Assembly (NCBI RefSeq): GCF_004784475.1 | Contig: NZ_SRRT01000013.1 | Coordinates: 1 to 64,000 of the forward strand | Length of the DNA: 64,000 bases | Source: Streptomyces bauhiniae | GTDB taxonomy: Bacteria; Actinomycetota; Actinomycetes; Streptomycetales; Streptomycetaceae | Reading direction: 5' to 3' | Shown: positions 16,281 to 24,968 of the stretch, in pieces | Layout: each line of letters opens with the position of its first letter | How positions within the stretch are numbered: position 1 is the stretch's first letter | Position numbers and translations under genes: made by a program | Notes under the pieces: generated by a model | The model's input: only the letters and a program-made list of their open reading frames with translations | Told to the model about the DNA's origin: nothing | Databases searched by the model: none

Positions 16281-16340
16281 TCGGGTGTCGAGTGGTGCCG
16301 GTCGGGGTGCCACCCCCTTCCAACATGAAAAACAATACTA
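16281..16340 (-). promoter_or_regulatory. Promoter plus hairpin leader, copy 8
   Basis: -10 TAGTAT (16335-16340). Fold GUUGG/CCGGC, AA/GA, GGGG/CCCC (16314-16317 with 16304-16307), loop GUGGCA (16308-16313). The tail is slightly changed (CTCGACACCCGA). Out of frame with the downstream GTG start. Confidence 0.65.
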
Positions 16341-16408
16341 GCTTTGCGTCGGTTCGGCAAGGGGTGCCGGTCGTGCGGTGCGGGTCTGTGCGGTGCGGGG
16401 CGGTGCCC

Positions 16409-17083
16409 TTACTCGCCGCCGCCCTTGTCCTCGTCGTCGGCGGCCCGGTTGTCGCGGGCGAAGCGGCGGGCTCCGGCGTTGTCGGCGGCCCGGATGGCGC
16501 TCTGGCCGGTGCGGAAGCCCTCGCGGCCCATGTCGAAGCCCTTGCCGACGGCGTTGGCGCTGGCACCGACCGCGCTGGCTCCGGCACCGATGGCGTTGGC
16601 GGCCGCGGTGGCCGTGCCGGCCACCGCGGTGACGGTGTTGAGGGCGGCGGCCAGCGTCCCGCCGCCACCGCGGCGCGCGGGGGCGGCGGTGCCCTTGCCT
16701 CCGCGGGCGGCGGCCTTCTTCGCGGCGAAGGCGGAGGCTGCCGTGCCGCCCTGGCCGGCGGGGGCGGGCCGGGCGGTGCGGTCGCGCTTGCCCTCCAGGA
16801 CCTTGCCGTCGGGCATGGTCACGCGGAAGGCACCGGGCTGGGTCTTGTCGACGATCAGCCGGACCATCGCCGGGGTGAGCTCCTTGACGGCGAAGAAGCA
16901 CTTGGCCTTGCGGCCGCCGTCGGCGCCCTTGTGCTTCTGCTCGCAGGAGGCCATGACGGAGGTGCCGGAGACCATCAGGGTCAGCCGGAACGGGGCCGGG
17001 GCCTGGTCCCGGCCGGGACAGCGCACCGGCGTGTCGTTGATCTTGAGGGGGCCGCGGATGGACAGGGTCAGGGTGGCGCTCAC
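16409..17083 (-). CDS. Spread-type/DUF-like protein of the transfer operon, 224 aa
   Basis: GTG 17083 with AAGGAG upstream. The first 85 residues form a beta-rich domain (VSATLTLSIRGPLKIND... with FRLTLMVSGT); the middle is Ala/Lys/Gly-rich and low complexity, followed by an Ala/Gly helix. Comparable proteins commonly accompany spd genes in Streptomyces plasmids. Function unknown; last gene of the transfer operon. Confidence 0.65.
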   Translation of the reverse strand: MSATLTLSIRGPLKINDTPVRCPGRDQAPAPFRLTLMVSGTSVMASCEQKHKGADGGRKAKCFFAVKELTPAMVRLIVDKTQPGAFRVTMPDGKVLEGKRDRTARPAPAGQGGTAASAFAAKKAAARGGKGTAAPARRGGGGTLAAALNTVTAVAGTATAAANAIGAGASAVGASANAVGKGFDMGREGFRTGQSAIRAADNAGARRFARDNRAADDEDKGGGE

Positions 17084-17097
17084 GGTCGGGGTTCTCC

Positions 17098-17610
17098 TTA
17101 CTCGCTGTGGGCGACGGCGGTGGCGGTGGCGGTGACCTTGCCGCCCAGGACGGTGCGGCCGGTGGCGGTCGCGGTGGCCTCGGCGCGGTTGCCTCCGCCT
17201 GCGCGGCGGGCGCGGGCGAACAGGCCGCGTACGACGTAGGCGACGACGCTGACGGCGACGGCGAACGCCACCAGGGCCCAGGCCAGGGCCTCCAGCCAGG
17301 GGCCGGCCAACGACAGGCCCCACCCGGCCACGGCGGCGCTTCCGGCGGCCGACCACATCAGCAGGGCGGCGGTCTTGGCCCATGCCGGGACCGGCTGGCT
17401 GCGGGGTCCGCCGTAGGGCGCCGGCCGGGTCGCGGGCACGTAGGCCCAGCGCTGCTCGCCGCCGGGCAGGACCACGAGCTCGACGCCCGCGCCGGGCGGC
17501 GGCGAGGGGGCCGGGGGCGCGGCGCCCTGCGTCACGGCGATCGAGGCGGCCGGGTGGTGCTGGGTGATGGTGTAGACGGGCTGGGCGTCGGTACGGACGG
17601 GCTGGTTCAT
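17098..17610 (-). CDS. Small membrane protein of the transfer operon, 170 aa
   Basis: Proline-rich cytoplasmic N-terminus (about 75 residues), then two membrane helices (AALLMWSAAGSAAVAGWGLS and ALAWALVAFAVAVSVVAYVV) and a short basic/Thr-Ala tail. Size and order next to traB fit plasmid spread (Spd) proteins, which help plasmid movement between mycelial compartments. Confidence 0.65.
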   Translation of the reverse strand: MNQPVRTDAQPVYTITQHHPAASIAVTQGAAPPAPSPPPGAGVELVVLPGGEQRWAYVPATRPAPYGGPRSQPVPAWAKTAALLMWSAAGSAAVAGWGLSLAGPWLEALAWALVAFAVAVSVVAYVVRGLFARARRAGGGNRAEATATATGRTVLGGKVTATATAVAHSE

Positions 17611-17724
17611 GATCGGGAAGACTCCAGAGCGAAGATCGTTATGTGGGGGTATGGGGGTGGGTCGGACCCTGGGCCGGGCCGCATCACCGCAGGTGGGAGG
17701 GGTGGACACCCCTGGGCCGGGCCC

Positions 17725-17756
17725 CGGCGGCCCTGGGACGCGTCCCAGGGCCGCCG
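17725..17756. repeat. 32-bp perfect palindrome after traB
   Basis: Arms 17725-17740 and 17741-17756 are perfectly complementary. Nearby CCTGGGCCGGGCC occurs twice (about 17667 and 17711). Either the terminator of traB or part of a cis-acting transfer locus (clt), which in Streptomyces plasmids often lies just beyond tra. Confidence 0.5.
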
Positions 17757-17827
17757 ACGGGTGGCCTACGGTCGGGCCAGGCTCTGACCTGCGGCGATGT
17801 CCGCCGGGCCAGGGTGTGGCCCAGGGG

Positions 17828-20098
17828 TCATTTCTGGATCTTCCGGGCGGCTTCGTAGGCTTCCTCGACGTCGCTCTTGAGGTAGCCGCGGACCCGTCCG
17901 GAGTCCTCCCGCCAGCGGGTCGGCTCCAGCGTCACGCCGGTGCCCTCCAGCTCCTTGTCCAGGGCGTCGCCCAGGGCCTTGCCGATCCGCCCGGCGTAGG
18001 CGGCCGCCTCCTCCTCGGGGCGCGGCGCCCACTGCTGGTCCCAGTCGGCCAGCTCGGTGCGCACGGCCTCCAGCGGCACCCGGTCGGCGCCGGAGGGGAA
18101 CGCGCCGAGGATGACGTCCAGCACGGTGGCCTCCTCGGCGGTGACCTCCGGCCGGCCCGGCTTGCCCCGGCCTCCGGGACCGCCCCCGGAGGAGGACAGG
18201 CCGGTCGCCAGCAGCAGGTAGTCCTCGATCGGGTCCGCGAACTGGCCCGGGGCCCGGCCGCACTGCTCGCGCAGCTCCCGGCCCGCCGTGATGATCGGCT
18301 CCGCGCCGTCGTGCTCCTCGTCCTCGATGAAGTAGGAGCGCATCAGCTCGCCCTCGGCGCCGTCGATGTCGACGATGGTCTGCCCCTTGCGCTCGAAGGG
18401 AATTTCGTGCGCGCGCAGCCCGTTACCGGTGGCCCCTTCCTTGAGAATGGCGTTGGTCTGCGTCGGTGAACCCGTTTTCGTGGCGATACGGACAGCGGAG
18501 TTGGACTTGAATTTGCGGGGGACCGTGTTCTTGTCCGGGTCCTGGGTGACCAGGAAGACCACGATGTTCAGTGCGGCCGCGAAGCCCGCCAGGCGCTCGA
18601 TCTTCGCAACGATGTCCGCCGAGAGGGGGCCGGAATTCTGGGTGTATTCCTGCCCTTCGTCGATGATGAGGATTTCGAGCGGGAATTGCGCCAGGTCCCT
18701 TTCTCCGAGCTTGGCGCGGCCCTCGTCCTCCAGGAATTCCTCCCGGCGGTTGGCCTCCATCAGCAGGGCGTCGAGGAGCAGGTCGAGCCGTCCGGGCCGG
18801 CGGCCGAAGAAGGTGGCGCACACCCGGGAGTAGCCGATGTGCTCACCCGGCTTGGCGCCGGCCGCGAGGCGGATGTTCACCCGCGGGTCCAGGCCGAGCC
18901 CGCAGATGATCGAGCGCAGCAGCATTCCCTTGCCGGTGCGCGACATGCCGCCCAGCAGGGCCATGACGTGCTTCAGCTTCAGGTAGATCGTCTCGCCGCG
19001 ACGGTTGAACCCGATCGGGATGCCCCGGCCCCACACGTCCTGTCGCTCCGGCGCCTCGACCAGCGGGGAGACGCGGGTCTCGGCGAACGGGTCGCTGGTG
19101 GCGATCCACAGGGTGATGCGGTTGGGGTGGCCGGCCTGCCGCACGTCCAGCCAGGACGGCTCGACGTTGAGGGCCTCCGCCAGGGCCTCGCGCGCGGCGA
19201 TGACGCGCGGGGCGGTGACGCCGGAGGGCAGCTTGAGGGTGGCCTCGCACGCGTTGATCGTCACGGCGCGGATGGGGCCGATCAGCTCGGCGATCTCCTC
19301 CTCGCCGAGCACCTTGATCTTGCGCAGGGCGGCGTTGATGGTCGAGTCCGTCAGCGGCGCGTCCTCGTCGGCGGCGGCCTGGTCGAAGATGACGTAGGGC
19401 TCGGAGCGGCGGCGGACCTCGCGCAGTCCGCACGCGTACATCACGCCGACCACCGGCAGCAGCGCCGGGGTGGCCAGGGCCATGCCCCAGACCTCCGCGA
19501 TGGCCACGACGGCGGCGACGTAGGAGGTGACGCCGGTGGCGGACAGGACGGTGAGGTTCTCCCGGCGGCGGGCCCGGCCCACGGTGCGGCGCTCGGCCCG
19601 CAGTTGGGCGACGTCGCTGTGGTCGGCGTGGCCCTTGCGCTTGGCCTCGACGCGGGCCTCGGCGATCATCTCGCCGTACTCGGAGACCAGGAGGTAGCTG
19701 GCGGCGCTGGCGAGCTCGCTGCGCAGTCCCATGGCCGAGAGCTTGATCAGGCGGCCGGCGTAGAGGTGGCTGCGGGAGGCGTGGTAGCCGGCGGCGTGGG
19801 TGACGACGGCGCGGCGGTGCTGCCAGACCTCGCGGCTGACCAGCGCGGCGGGCAGGTGCAGGCGCAGGCGGCGCCGGGTGGTCTCGTCGATCTGCTCGAC
19901 CACGGGGAGGTCCTGGCCGTCGACCTCGGCGGAGAGCTTGACGGTGCCGGTGCTGGCGTCGGCGATGCCCGCCGGGCTGCTGTCCTGGACCTGGGCGCGG
20001 GCGGCCTTTTCCAGCGCGTCGCGCTGCGCGGGCGGCATCCGGTCCAGCAGGTTGACGACCTGGCTGTTTCTGGTCGGGGTCTCGGTGGGGTGGGTCAT
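17828..20098 (-). CDS. traB: TraB/FtsK-like DNA translocase, conjugative transfer, 756 aa
   Basis: Hydrophobic segment around residues 188-235 (two membrane helices), then a RecA-like motor: Walker A GGMSRTGKG near residues 381-390, Walker B LEILIIDEGQEY near 474-485, then VFLVTQDPDKNTVPRKF typical of FtsK/TraB motors. The C-terminal 90 residues (VTAEEATVLDVILGAF...) look like a winged-helix recognition domain. TraB hexamers pump double-stranded plasmid DNA between mycelia. ATG 20098; the longer frame lacks support. Flanked by small membrane proteins in one operon controlled by the GntR regulator. Confidence 0.85.
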   Translation of the reverse strand: MTHPTETPTRNSQVVNLLDRMPPAQRDALEKAARAQVQDSSPAGIADASTGTVKLSAEVDGQDLPVVEQIDETTRRRLRLHLPAALVSREVWQHRRAVVTHAAGYHASRSHLYAGRLIKLSAMGLRSELASAASYLLVSEYGEMIAEARVEAKRKGHADHSDVAQLRAERRTVGRARRRENLTVLSATGVTSYVAAVVAIAEVWGMALATPALLPVVGVMYACGLREVRRRSEPYVIFDQAAADEDAPLTDSTINAALRKIKVLGEEEIAELIGPIRAVTINACEATLKLPSGVTAPRVIAAREALAEALNVEPSWLDVRQAGHPNRITLWIATSDPFAETRVSPLVEAPERQDVWGRGIPIGFNRRGETIYLKLKHVMALLGGMSRTGKGMLLRSIICGLGLDPRVNIRLAAGAKPGEHIGYSRVCATFFGRRPGRLDLLLDALLMEANRREEFLEDEGRAKLGERDLAQFPLEILIIDEGQEYTQNSGPLSADIVAKIERLAGFAAALNIVVFLVTQDPDKNTVPRKFKSNSAVRIATKTGSPTQTNAILKEGATGNGLRAHEIPFERKGQTIVDIDGAEGELMRSYFIEDEEHDGAEPIITAGRELREQCGRAPGQFADPIEDYLLLATGLSSSGGGPGGRGKPGRPEVTAEEATVLDVILGAFPSGADRVPLEAVRTELADWDQQWAPRPEEEAAAYAGRIGKALGDALDKELEGTGVTLEPTRWREDSGRVRGYLKSDVEEAYEAARKIQK

Positions 20099-20196
20099 GA
20101 TGGGCGTCAGTCCTTCCTTGTCGGGGGGACGGGGGCCCGGCCGGGTCGCGTCAACTTCTCCGGCCGGGCCCCCACGTCGTGCGGGGCGGGGTGGAA

Positions 20197-20454
20197 CTAC
20201 TTCTTCTTGCTGTCGTCCTTCTTCTTGGGCTTGCGCCGCAGGGCCTTGGCGGCTCCCTTGGCCGTGCCGGCCAGCGCCGCGGGGACGACGGGCAGGGCCA
20301 GGACGGCGAGGAAGACGACCGCCGCGGCGATGGCCGTGTCCCGGCCGTCCCACCCGTAGCGGACGGGCAGGAGCCACAGGGTCGTGATCCCGGCGGGGGC
20401 CGCGAGGATCAGCAGCGGCGGCAGGGTGCGCGGGGTCTTGGTCGTTGCGGTCAT
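20197..20454 (-). CDS. Small membrane protein, 85 aa
   Basis: Two hydrophobic helices (LPPLLILAAPAGITTLWLLP and AIAAAVVFLAVLALPVVPAA) followed by a Lys-rich tail ending KKKDDSKKK. ATG overlaps the stop of the DUF2637 gene. Likely a spread/transfer accessory protein. Confidence 0.7.
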   Translation of the reverse strand: MTATTKTPRTLPPLLILAAPAGITTLWLLPVRYGWDGRDTAIAAAVVFLAVLALPVVPAALAGTAKGAAKALRRKPKKKDDSKKK

Positions 20455-22049
20455 GCGCTGATCTCCTCGGTCGTCTGGTCGGTCTCCTGCTGGCGGGCCC
20501 GCTCGATCTCCTCGGCCATCGCCTCGGCGAAACCGGGTTCCGCCTCCAGCCGGGCGAGCAGCCGCTTGCCGTAGGAGCGGTGGATGCCGACGCGTTCCGC
20601 GAGCACGTACGGGGAGAAGAACCCGTTCCCGCTCCGCTTGCGCTTGTCGGTCGCGGCCTCGTACGCGAGTTCCCGGGCGACCTTGAAGGCGGGTGCCACG
20701 AACTCGCTCAGGTCGCGTTCCGTCCCGGCACTCTTCGAGCCGTTCCCGGACCGTGCGGAGCCGTTCTCATCGGCCACCTTCGAGTCGTTCCCGGACCGTG
20801 CGGAGCCGTTCCGTTCGCCGGGCTCCGCACCGTTCCCCGCCGGGGCACCAGAGGCCGATTCCCCTTGAGGGCACTGAATTTTTGGCCCTTCGGAACGCTT
20901 CTCGCCCGTGGCGGAACTGGACTGCGGCGGGAGCACGGGAACCCACTGGCCGCCCACGAAGGGCAGGCCCCGGAACTTCTGGGAACTGAGCCGCGCCTGA
21001 GCCTTCTCCTCCTCCTTGATCGCCCGGAACCGGAACTCCTCGGCACGGGCACGGGCCTCGTCGGCACGGGCCTGGGCGAGGTCTGCGGAACGCTCGGCGG
21101 TCTCCGCCTCCAGCGCGACGGCCTCGGCGGAACGCTTCAGCGCTCGGCGCCGCAGCCAGCCCGTACGGGTGCGCGCCCGCTCCATCCGTGCCTCGGCCCG
21201 GCGCTGGCGGCGCACCCGCGCGGCCGTCGTGCCGGGCGTTCCGCCGTGGTGGGACTCCCATGCCTGGTCCCATGCCGCCTGCACGGTGATCTTGCGGCGG
21301 TAGGGCGCGCGGATGCGCCAGGCGGTCAGGGAGACCATCGGGTGGGCGATCCACCGGGCGAGCTGCTCGCGCACCTCGGCGGCGGTACGGCCGCTCTGGG
21401 TGTGCTGGAGCAGCCCGACGACCATCTCGAAGGAGATGACGCCGGCGAGCGAGGCGAGAGCGTTGACCTGTCCGGCCGACACGGAAGGCGAGTGGAAGAG
21501 GTTGAGGCTGGCGGCCAGCAGCGCCGAGACGGCGGTCATCAGCCGGTAGCGGCCCGCCGGTGCTCCGCGCCGCACTGCCAGGATGGTCAGGGAGGCCGAC
21601 GTCCAGGTCAGCCCCTCGACCACGCCGGGCACGATCCAGGAGCGCTCGCCCAGGTCGGCGCGCATGGCCTCGGCCTGGGCCGGCCACGCGATCCACACGG
21701 ACGCGACGATCAGCGCGGCGACGGCGGTGACCGCGACGATGACGGGCAGCGCGTGCAGCAGCGCCTTGCCGCGCGCCTTCCACTTCTGCACGGCGTCCTT
21801 GCGGACGCGGGCCTTCTCGGCGCGGGCCTCCCGGCGCTTCTGCTGCCGCAGCTTCTCGCGCTTGCCCTCGACGCTGAGGCTGCGCTCCTCGACGTCGAGG
21901 TCGGCCAGGCGCTCGACCTTGTCGGCCTCGACCTCCGACGCCTTGGCCTCGGCGCCGGCCTTGCGCGCGGTGGCGCGGCCGACCTGGCGGCGCTCGCCGC
22001 GCGACATCAGGGGGGTGTCCTCGTCGGTTCGGGGTTCGGTCATGGTCAT
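20451..22049 (-). CDS. DUF2637 membrane protein (SpdB-like), 532 aa
   Basis: N-terminal 110 residues are charged and probably coiled coil. Residues about 118-230 hold four membrane helices with the DUF2637 pattern: ASVWIAWPAQAEAM, SWIVPGVVEGLTW and AASLNLFHSP. A long charged cytoplasmic tail follows and ends with a helix-turn-helix-like segment (YVLAERVGIHRSYGKRLLARL). DUF2637 proteins are common next to traB in Streptomyces plasmids and are often called SpdB. Coupled to both neighbours by 4-bp overlaps. Confidence 0.75.
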   Translation of the reverse strand: MTMTEPRTDEDTPLMSRGERRQVGRATARKAGAEAKASEVEADKVERLADLDVEERSLSVEGKREKLRQQKRREARAEKARVRKDAVQKWKARGKALLHALPVIVAVTAVAALIVASVWIAWPAQAEAMRADLGERSWIVPGVVEGLTWTSASLTILAVRRGAPAGRYRLMTAVSALLAASLNLFHSPSVSAGQVNALASLAGVISFEMVVGLLQHTQSGRTAAEVREQLARWIAHPMVSLTAWRIRAPYRRKITVQAAWDQAWESHHGGTPGTTAARVRRQRRAEARMERARTRTGWLRRRALKRSAEAVALEAETAERSADLAQARADEARARAEEFRFRAIKEEEKAQARLSSQKFRGLPFVGGQWVPVLPPQSSSATGEKRSEGPKIQCPQGESASGAPAGNGAEPGERNGSARSGNDSKVADENGSARSGNGSKSAGTERDLSEFVAPAFKVARELAYEAATDKRKRSGNGFFSPYVLAERVGIHRSYGKRLLARLEAEPGFAEAMAEEIERARQQETDQTTEEISA

Positions 22050-22222
22050 CGGGTGCGGGTCTCCTCGGCGCGGGGGGCGGCGTCGCGGGCGGGGGCGGTC
22101 GGGGTGTGCTGGCGGGCGAGGATCTGCGTGCAGCGGCCCTGTTCGTGGGCCTGGTCGCGGCTGGTGAGGCCGTGGGCGCGCAGGGCCTCGGCGGTCAGCG
22201 GGAGGGTGCAGCGGTTCCTCAT
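22046..22222 (-). CDS. Small protein, 58 aa
   Basis: Short frame MRNRCTLPLTAEALRAHGLT... ending RAEETRTR, with 4-bp overlaps at both ends (ATGA with the gene upstream and with the DUF2637 gene downstream), which is strong support for translation. Two cysteines and a short amphipathic helix; function unknown. Confidence 0.65.
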   Translation of the reverse strand: MRNRCTLPLTAEALRAHGLTSRDQAHEQGRCTQILARQHTPTAPARDAAPRAEETRTR

Positions 22223-22482
22223 GTGCTCACCGCCCGGCGCATGGCGCTGCGTTCGGCGGCGGCGTTGATCCCGCGGCGGGCCATGAGGACGACGGCGAGC
22301 GATCCGGCGACCAGCACCACGGCGGCCGCGACGACGATGACCGCGAGGGCGGCGGCGCCGACGACGATGACGAACAGCGGGATGACCAGGAAGAACAGGC
22401 CGGTGTGGAGCTCGTCCACGCGAACGAGGAACAGGCGGATGAAGGCGTTGACCGCCTCGATGGTGCGGGCGTCGATCTTCAC
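22219..22482 (-). CDS. Small membrane protein, 87 aa
   Basis: GTG 22482 overlaps the stop of the gene upstream. Residues 30-70 are hydrophobic enough for two tight membrane helices (GLFFLVIPLFVIVVGAAALA and AVIVVAAAVVLVAGSLAVVL). Spread-type protein of the transfer operon. Confidence 0.7.
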   Translation of the reverse strand: MKIDARTIEAVNAFIRLFLVRVDELHTGLFFLVIPLFVIVVGAAALAVIVVAAAVVLVAGSLAVVLMARRGINAAAERSAMRRAVST

Positions 22483-22784
22483 GCGGCCCACCCCCGGGCG
22501 ATCTCCTCGTCCAGGCCGTGGCCGGCGGCGGACTCCTCGGCGTGCTCCAGCTCGTCGACGACGGCGAGCAGCGCCGGGCGGGGGGCGGTGCGGCGGCGGG
22601 CGGTGATGGCGTCGGTGTCGCCCAGGTCCAGCAGGAGCATGGCGACGAACTCGACGCGGGCCCCGCGGGTGCGGGGGCCGTCGGCCGGGCGGCCCAGGAA
22701 GAAGGCTTCCGGCTGGCCGGTGAGGGTGGACAGCGCGTGCAGCGCGGCCCCGTACGGGGGTCGCTCGGCGGTGGTGGTGTTCAC
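22479..22784 (-). CDS. Hypothetical first gene of the transfer operon, 101 aa
   Basis: GTG 22784 follows GAAGGA by 8 nt. Acidic helical protein with LLLDLGDTDAITARRR; family unknown. Preceded by hairpin leader copy 10 (loop ATG 22841 in frame) and by the GntR-type operator at 22934-22949. Confidence 0.7.
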   Translation of the reverse strand: MNTTTAERPPYGAALHALSTLTGQPEAFFLGRPADGPRTRGARVEFVAMLLLDLGDTDAITARRRTAPRPALLAVVDELEHAEESAAGHGLDEEIARGWAA

Positions 22785-22800
22785 GGTGTGGTCCTTCGGG

Positions 22801-22846
22801 GTCGGGTTTCGAGTGGGTCGTGCCGGGGGGCGGGGTGCCATCCCCG
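22801..22846 (-). promoter_or_regulatory. Hairpin leader, copy 10
   Basis: CGGGG (22842-22846 on the complementary strand) pairs with CCCCG (22831-22835) around AUGGCA (22836-22841); the tail CACTCGAAACCCGACC is conserved. It places the transfer operon under the same leader element as the accessory block. Confidence 0.65.
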
Positions 22847-22933
22847 CGGGTGGTGCTGCGGGAGGACCGGGCACGGCGGGCCTTCCATCTGCACTGCTCA
22901 GGGGCGAATTGCATACCCCTTCTTTGCGACACA

Positions 22934-22949
22934 CATTGTGTAGACAATG
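22934..22949. promoter_or_regulatory. GntR operator 1 (transfer operon side)
   Basis: CATTGTGTAGACAATG, an inverted repeat with the GT-N-TAGAC core expected for HutC-subfamily GntR proteins. The flanking GCG is shared with operator 2, 81 bp away. Confidence 0.7.
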
Positions 22950-23014
22950 CGTTGCCCGAGAAAGATCCTGCCCTCTCGCCACACCAGAGTCAAGCGCTTC
23001 GTGCACCCGACGCA

Positions 23015-23030
23015 CATTGAGTAGACAATG
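23015..23030. promoter_or_regulatory. GntR operator 2 overlapping the regulator promoter
   Basis: CATTGAGTAGACAATG, nearly identical to operator 1. It overlaps the -35 box TAGACA (23022-23027) of the regulator's promoter, so bound protein would block transcription. Confidence 0.7.
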
Positions 23031-23050
23031 CGGAGAGCGACGGGTAGAAC
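23022..23050 (+). promoter_or_regulatory. Promoter of the GntR regulator
   Basis: -35 TAGACA (23022-23027), 17-bp spacer, -10 TAGAAC (23045-23050). The ATG at 23058 lies 7 nt after the -10, so the mRNA is probably leaderless. Confidence 0.55.
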
Positions 23051-23057
23051 TAGGGGC

Positions 23058-24389
23058 ATGTCACCTAGTCAGAAGCCGCCTCCGCTCTATGCGCGTATCG
23101 CGAATGACCTGCGCAAACGCATCGACGCGGGAGAATTCCCGGACGGCGCCCTCCCCACGGAGATGTCCCTCGCCGAGCAGCACAAGACCACGCGCGTGAC
23201 CGTGCGCAAGGGTCTGGACGTGCTGGTCCAGGAGGGCCGCATCTACGCGGACCGCCCGCGCGGCCACTTCGTCCGCGAGCGGCGCCCGATGATCTACCGG
23301 CCGCAGCAGGAGTTCCGCAAGCGCCCGCTCAGCCCGCAGATGGACTCCTTCCTGACCGAGATGTCGGAGCTGGGCCGCGAGGCGTCCCAGACGATCGAGG
23401 TCTCGGTGGTGCCGGCCCCGGACATCGTCCGCGAGCGCCTGAAGCTGGAGGAGGGCGAGCTCAACGTCGTGCGCAGCCGCGTGCGCTTCCTCGACGGCGA
23501 GGCGTACCTGACGAACGACAGCTACTACCCCCGCTCGCTGGTCCGCGACAGCGACGAGATCACCAACCCGGCCGACATCGCCCGCGGCGCGAACGTGGTC
23601 CTGGCCGAGATGGGCTACCGCCAGCGCCGCACCGTGCGCGAGTACGAGTGGCGGATGCCCAACCCCAAGGAGTCCGCCCGCCTGGGCATCCCGCCCGGGA
23701 CCCCGGTCGCGGAGGAGATCGTCACCGGCTACACGGCCGCCGGGAAGCCCGTCCGGTGCGTGATCAACTGCCTGCCCGGCGACCGGATCAAGATGGTCCT
23801 GGAGGACGAGAGCCCCCGCCTCGGCAGCGAGCTGACCGTCGTCCCGGCCACCGCGGAGGACCTGGAGACCGTTACGGGCCTGTGGAAGCAGGCCGGCGAC
23901 TGGCTCCGGGAGCGCGACATCGACCAGTGGCAGTACGAACCGCGCGTCGACCGCATCCGCCGCAACATCGAGGCGGGGGAGTGCTTCCTGGTCCTGGACG
24001 ACGGGGTCGCGGTCGCCACGCTCACCCTGGACACCTTCGCCGACCCCGACTTCTGGTCCCCCGAGGAGAGCGCCGAAGAGGCCCTCTACCTCCACCGGAT
24101 GGTGGTCCGGCGCGACGCCAGCGGCGAGGAGCTCGGCAGCGCCATGCTCGACTGGGCCAGCACCCGCGCGCAGGCCCGCGGCGCGAGATGGCTGCGGCTG
24201 GACGCCTGGCGCACCAACCAGGGGCTGCTCGACTACTACAGCGCGCGCGGCTTCGACCTCGTGCGCACCGTGACGGCGGACGGCCGCCAGTCCGGCGCCC
24301 TCTTCCAGCGGCCGGCCGGCGTCACGCTCGACGTCGGTCCGCTCCTCACCGACCCGGCCGACGCCCCAACCGGGGCCGGAGACAAATGA
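23058..24389 (+). CDS. GntR/HutC transcriptional repressor fused to a GNAT domain, KorSA-like, 443 aa
   Basis: Residues about 5-75 form the GntR winged helix (YARIANDLRKRIDAGEFPDG, then TEMSLAEQHKTTRVTVRKGL). Residues about 95-250 match a UTRA effector domain. Residues about 262-425 form a GNAT acetyltransferase fold with LHRMVVRRDASGEELGSAML and RLDAWRTNQGLLDYYSARGF. KorSA/TraR-type GntR proteins repress transfer genes in Streptomyces plasmids; the operators on both sides fit that role and autorepression. The GNAT half is unusual and may sense acyl-CoA or modify a partner. ATG 23058 appears leaderless. Confidence 0.85.
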   Translation: MSPSQKPPPLYARIANDLRKRIDAGEFPDGALPTEMSLAEQHKTTRVTVRKGLDVLVQEGRIYADRPRGHFVRERRPMIYRPQQEFRKRPLSPQMDSFLTEMSELGREASQTIEVSVVPAPDIVRERLKLEEGELNVVRSRVRFLDGEAYLTNDSYYPRSLVRDSDEITNPADIARGANVVLAEMGYRQRRTVREYEWRMPNPKESARLGIPPGTPVAEEIVTGYTAAGKPVRCVINCLPGDRIKMVLEDESPRLGSELTVVPATAEDLETVTGLWKQAGDWLRERDIDQWQYEPRVDRIRRNIEAGECFLVLDDGVAVATLTLDTFADPDFWSPEESAEEALYLHRMVVRRDASGEELGSAMLDWASTRAQARGARWLRLDAWRTNQGLLDYYSARGFDLVRTVTADGRQSGALFQRPAGVTLDVGPLLTDPADAPTGAGDK

Positions 24390-24968
24390 CTTCGTGCCCC
24401 CGGCGACGCACCCGTTACGGTGCGTGTGGTCGGATAGAGGAACGGGGGGGCCCAAACCTCCCGAAACGCAACAGGCCCCGTCACGGGGCCTGTCGGTCCG
24501 CCGCCGGGGGGTCGAGACCCGGCGAGACGGCCGCACCTTGATCACGGGGAGGTGCGCTCGATGAGCGTACGGGTTCAGGCGATACCGCCGCAGCCTTCGA
24601 GCAGCGCCACGCCGACGCAGGCCCGACCACGCTCGGCCGCCGCCCGGCGCCCGCTCCGCCCCGTCCCGCCCCGCTGAACGTCTGATGGCCGCCCCGCCGA
24701 AGCGGAACGGCCATCACGTCGACTCGCCCAGAGTCAATGCCCCCGAGGGGGCGCAACCCGCACCCATCAGGTGGGGCCTCACCGGCGTGCTACCCACACG
24801 CCAGGAGCGCCAGGATAGACGCGGCCGTGCATCCTCAGCACGTCGATCACGCCGCTACCCCGCTATCTGGCCAAAGAGGCTCCCCGAAATTCCTCAAAGG
24901 GAATCTCTCGTGCCACTCCAGCACCACCCGCCCATCCGGCCCGTCAACTCCGGCCGCGGAGCGGCCAC
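24390..24968. other. Noncoding interval
   Basis: Apart from the hairpin at 24471-24493, no gene with convincing codon bias or ribosome binding site is seen here. Frames on both strands are short shadows. The interval leads into the replication-type gene at 24969. Confidence 0.5.
24471..24493 (+). terminator. Terminator of the GntR gene
   Basis: ACAGGCCCCG, TCA loop, CGGGGCCTGT: a 10-bp perfect stem about 80 bp past the stop codon. Confidence 0.65.
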
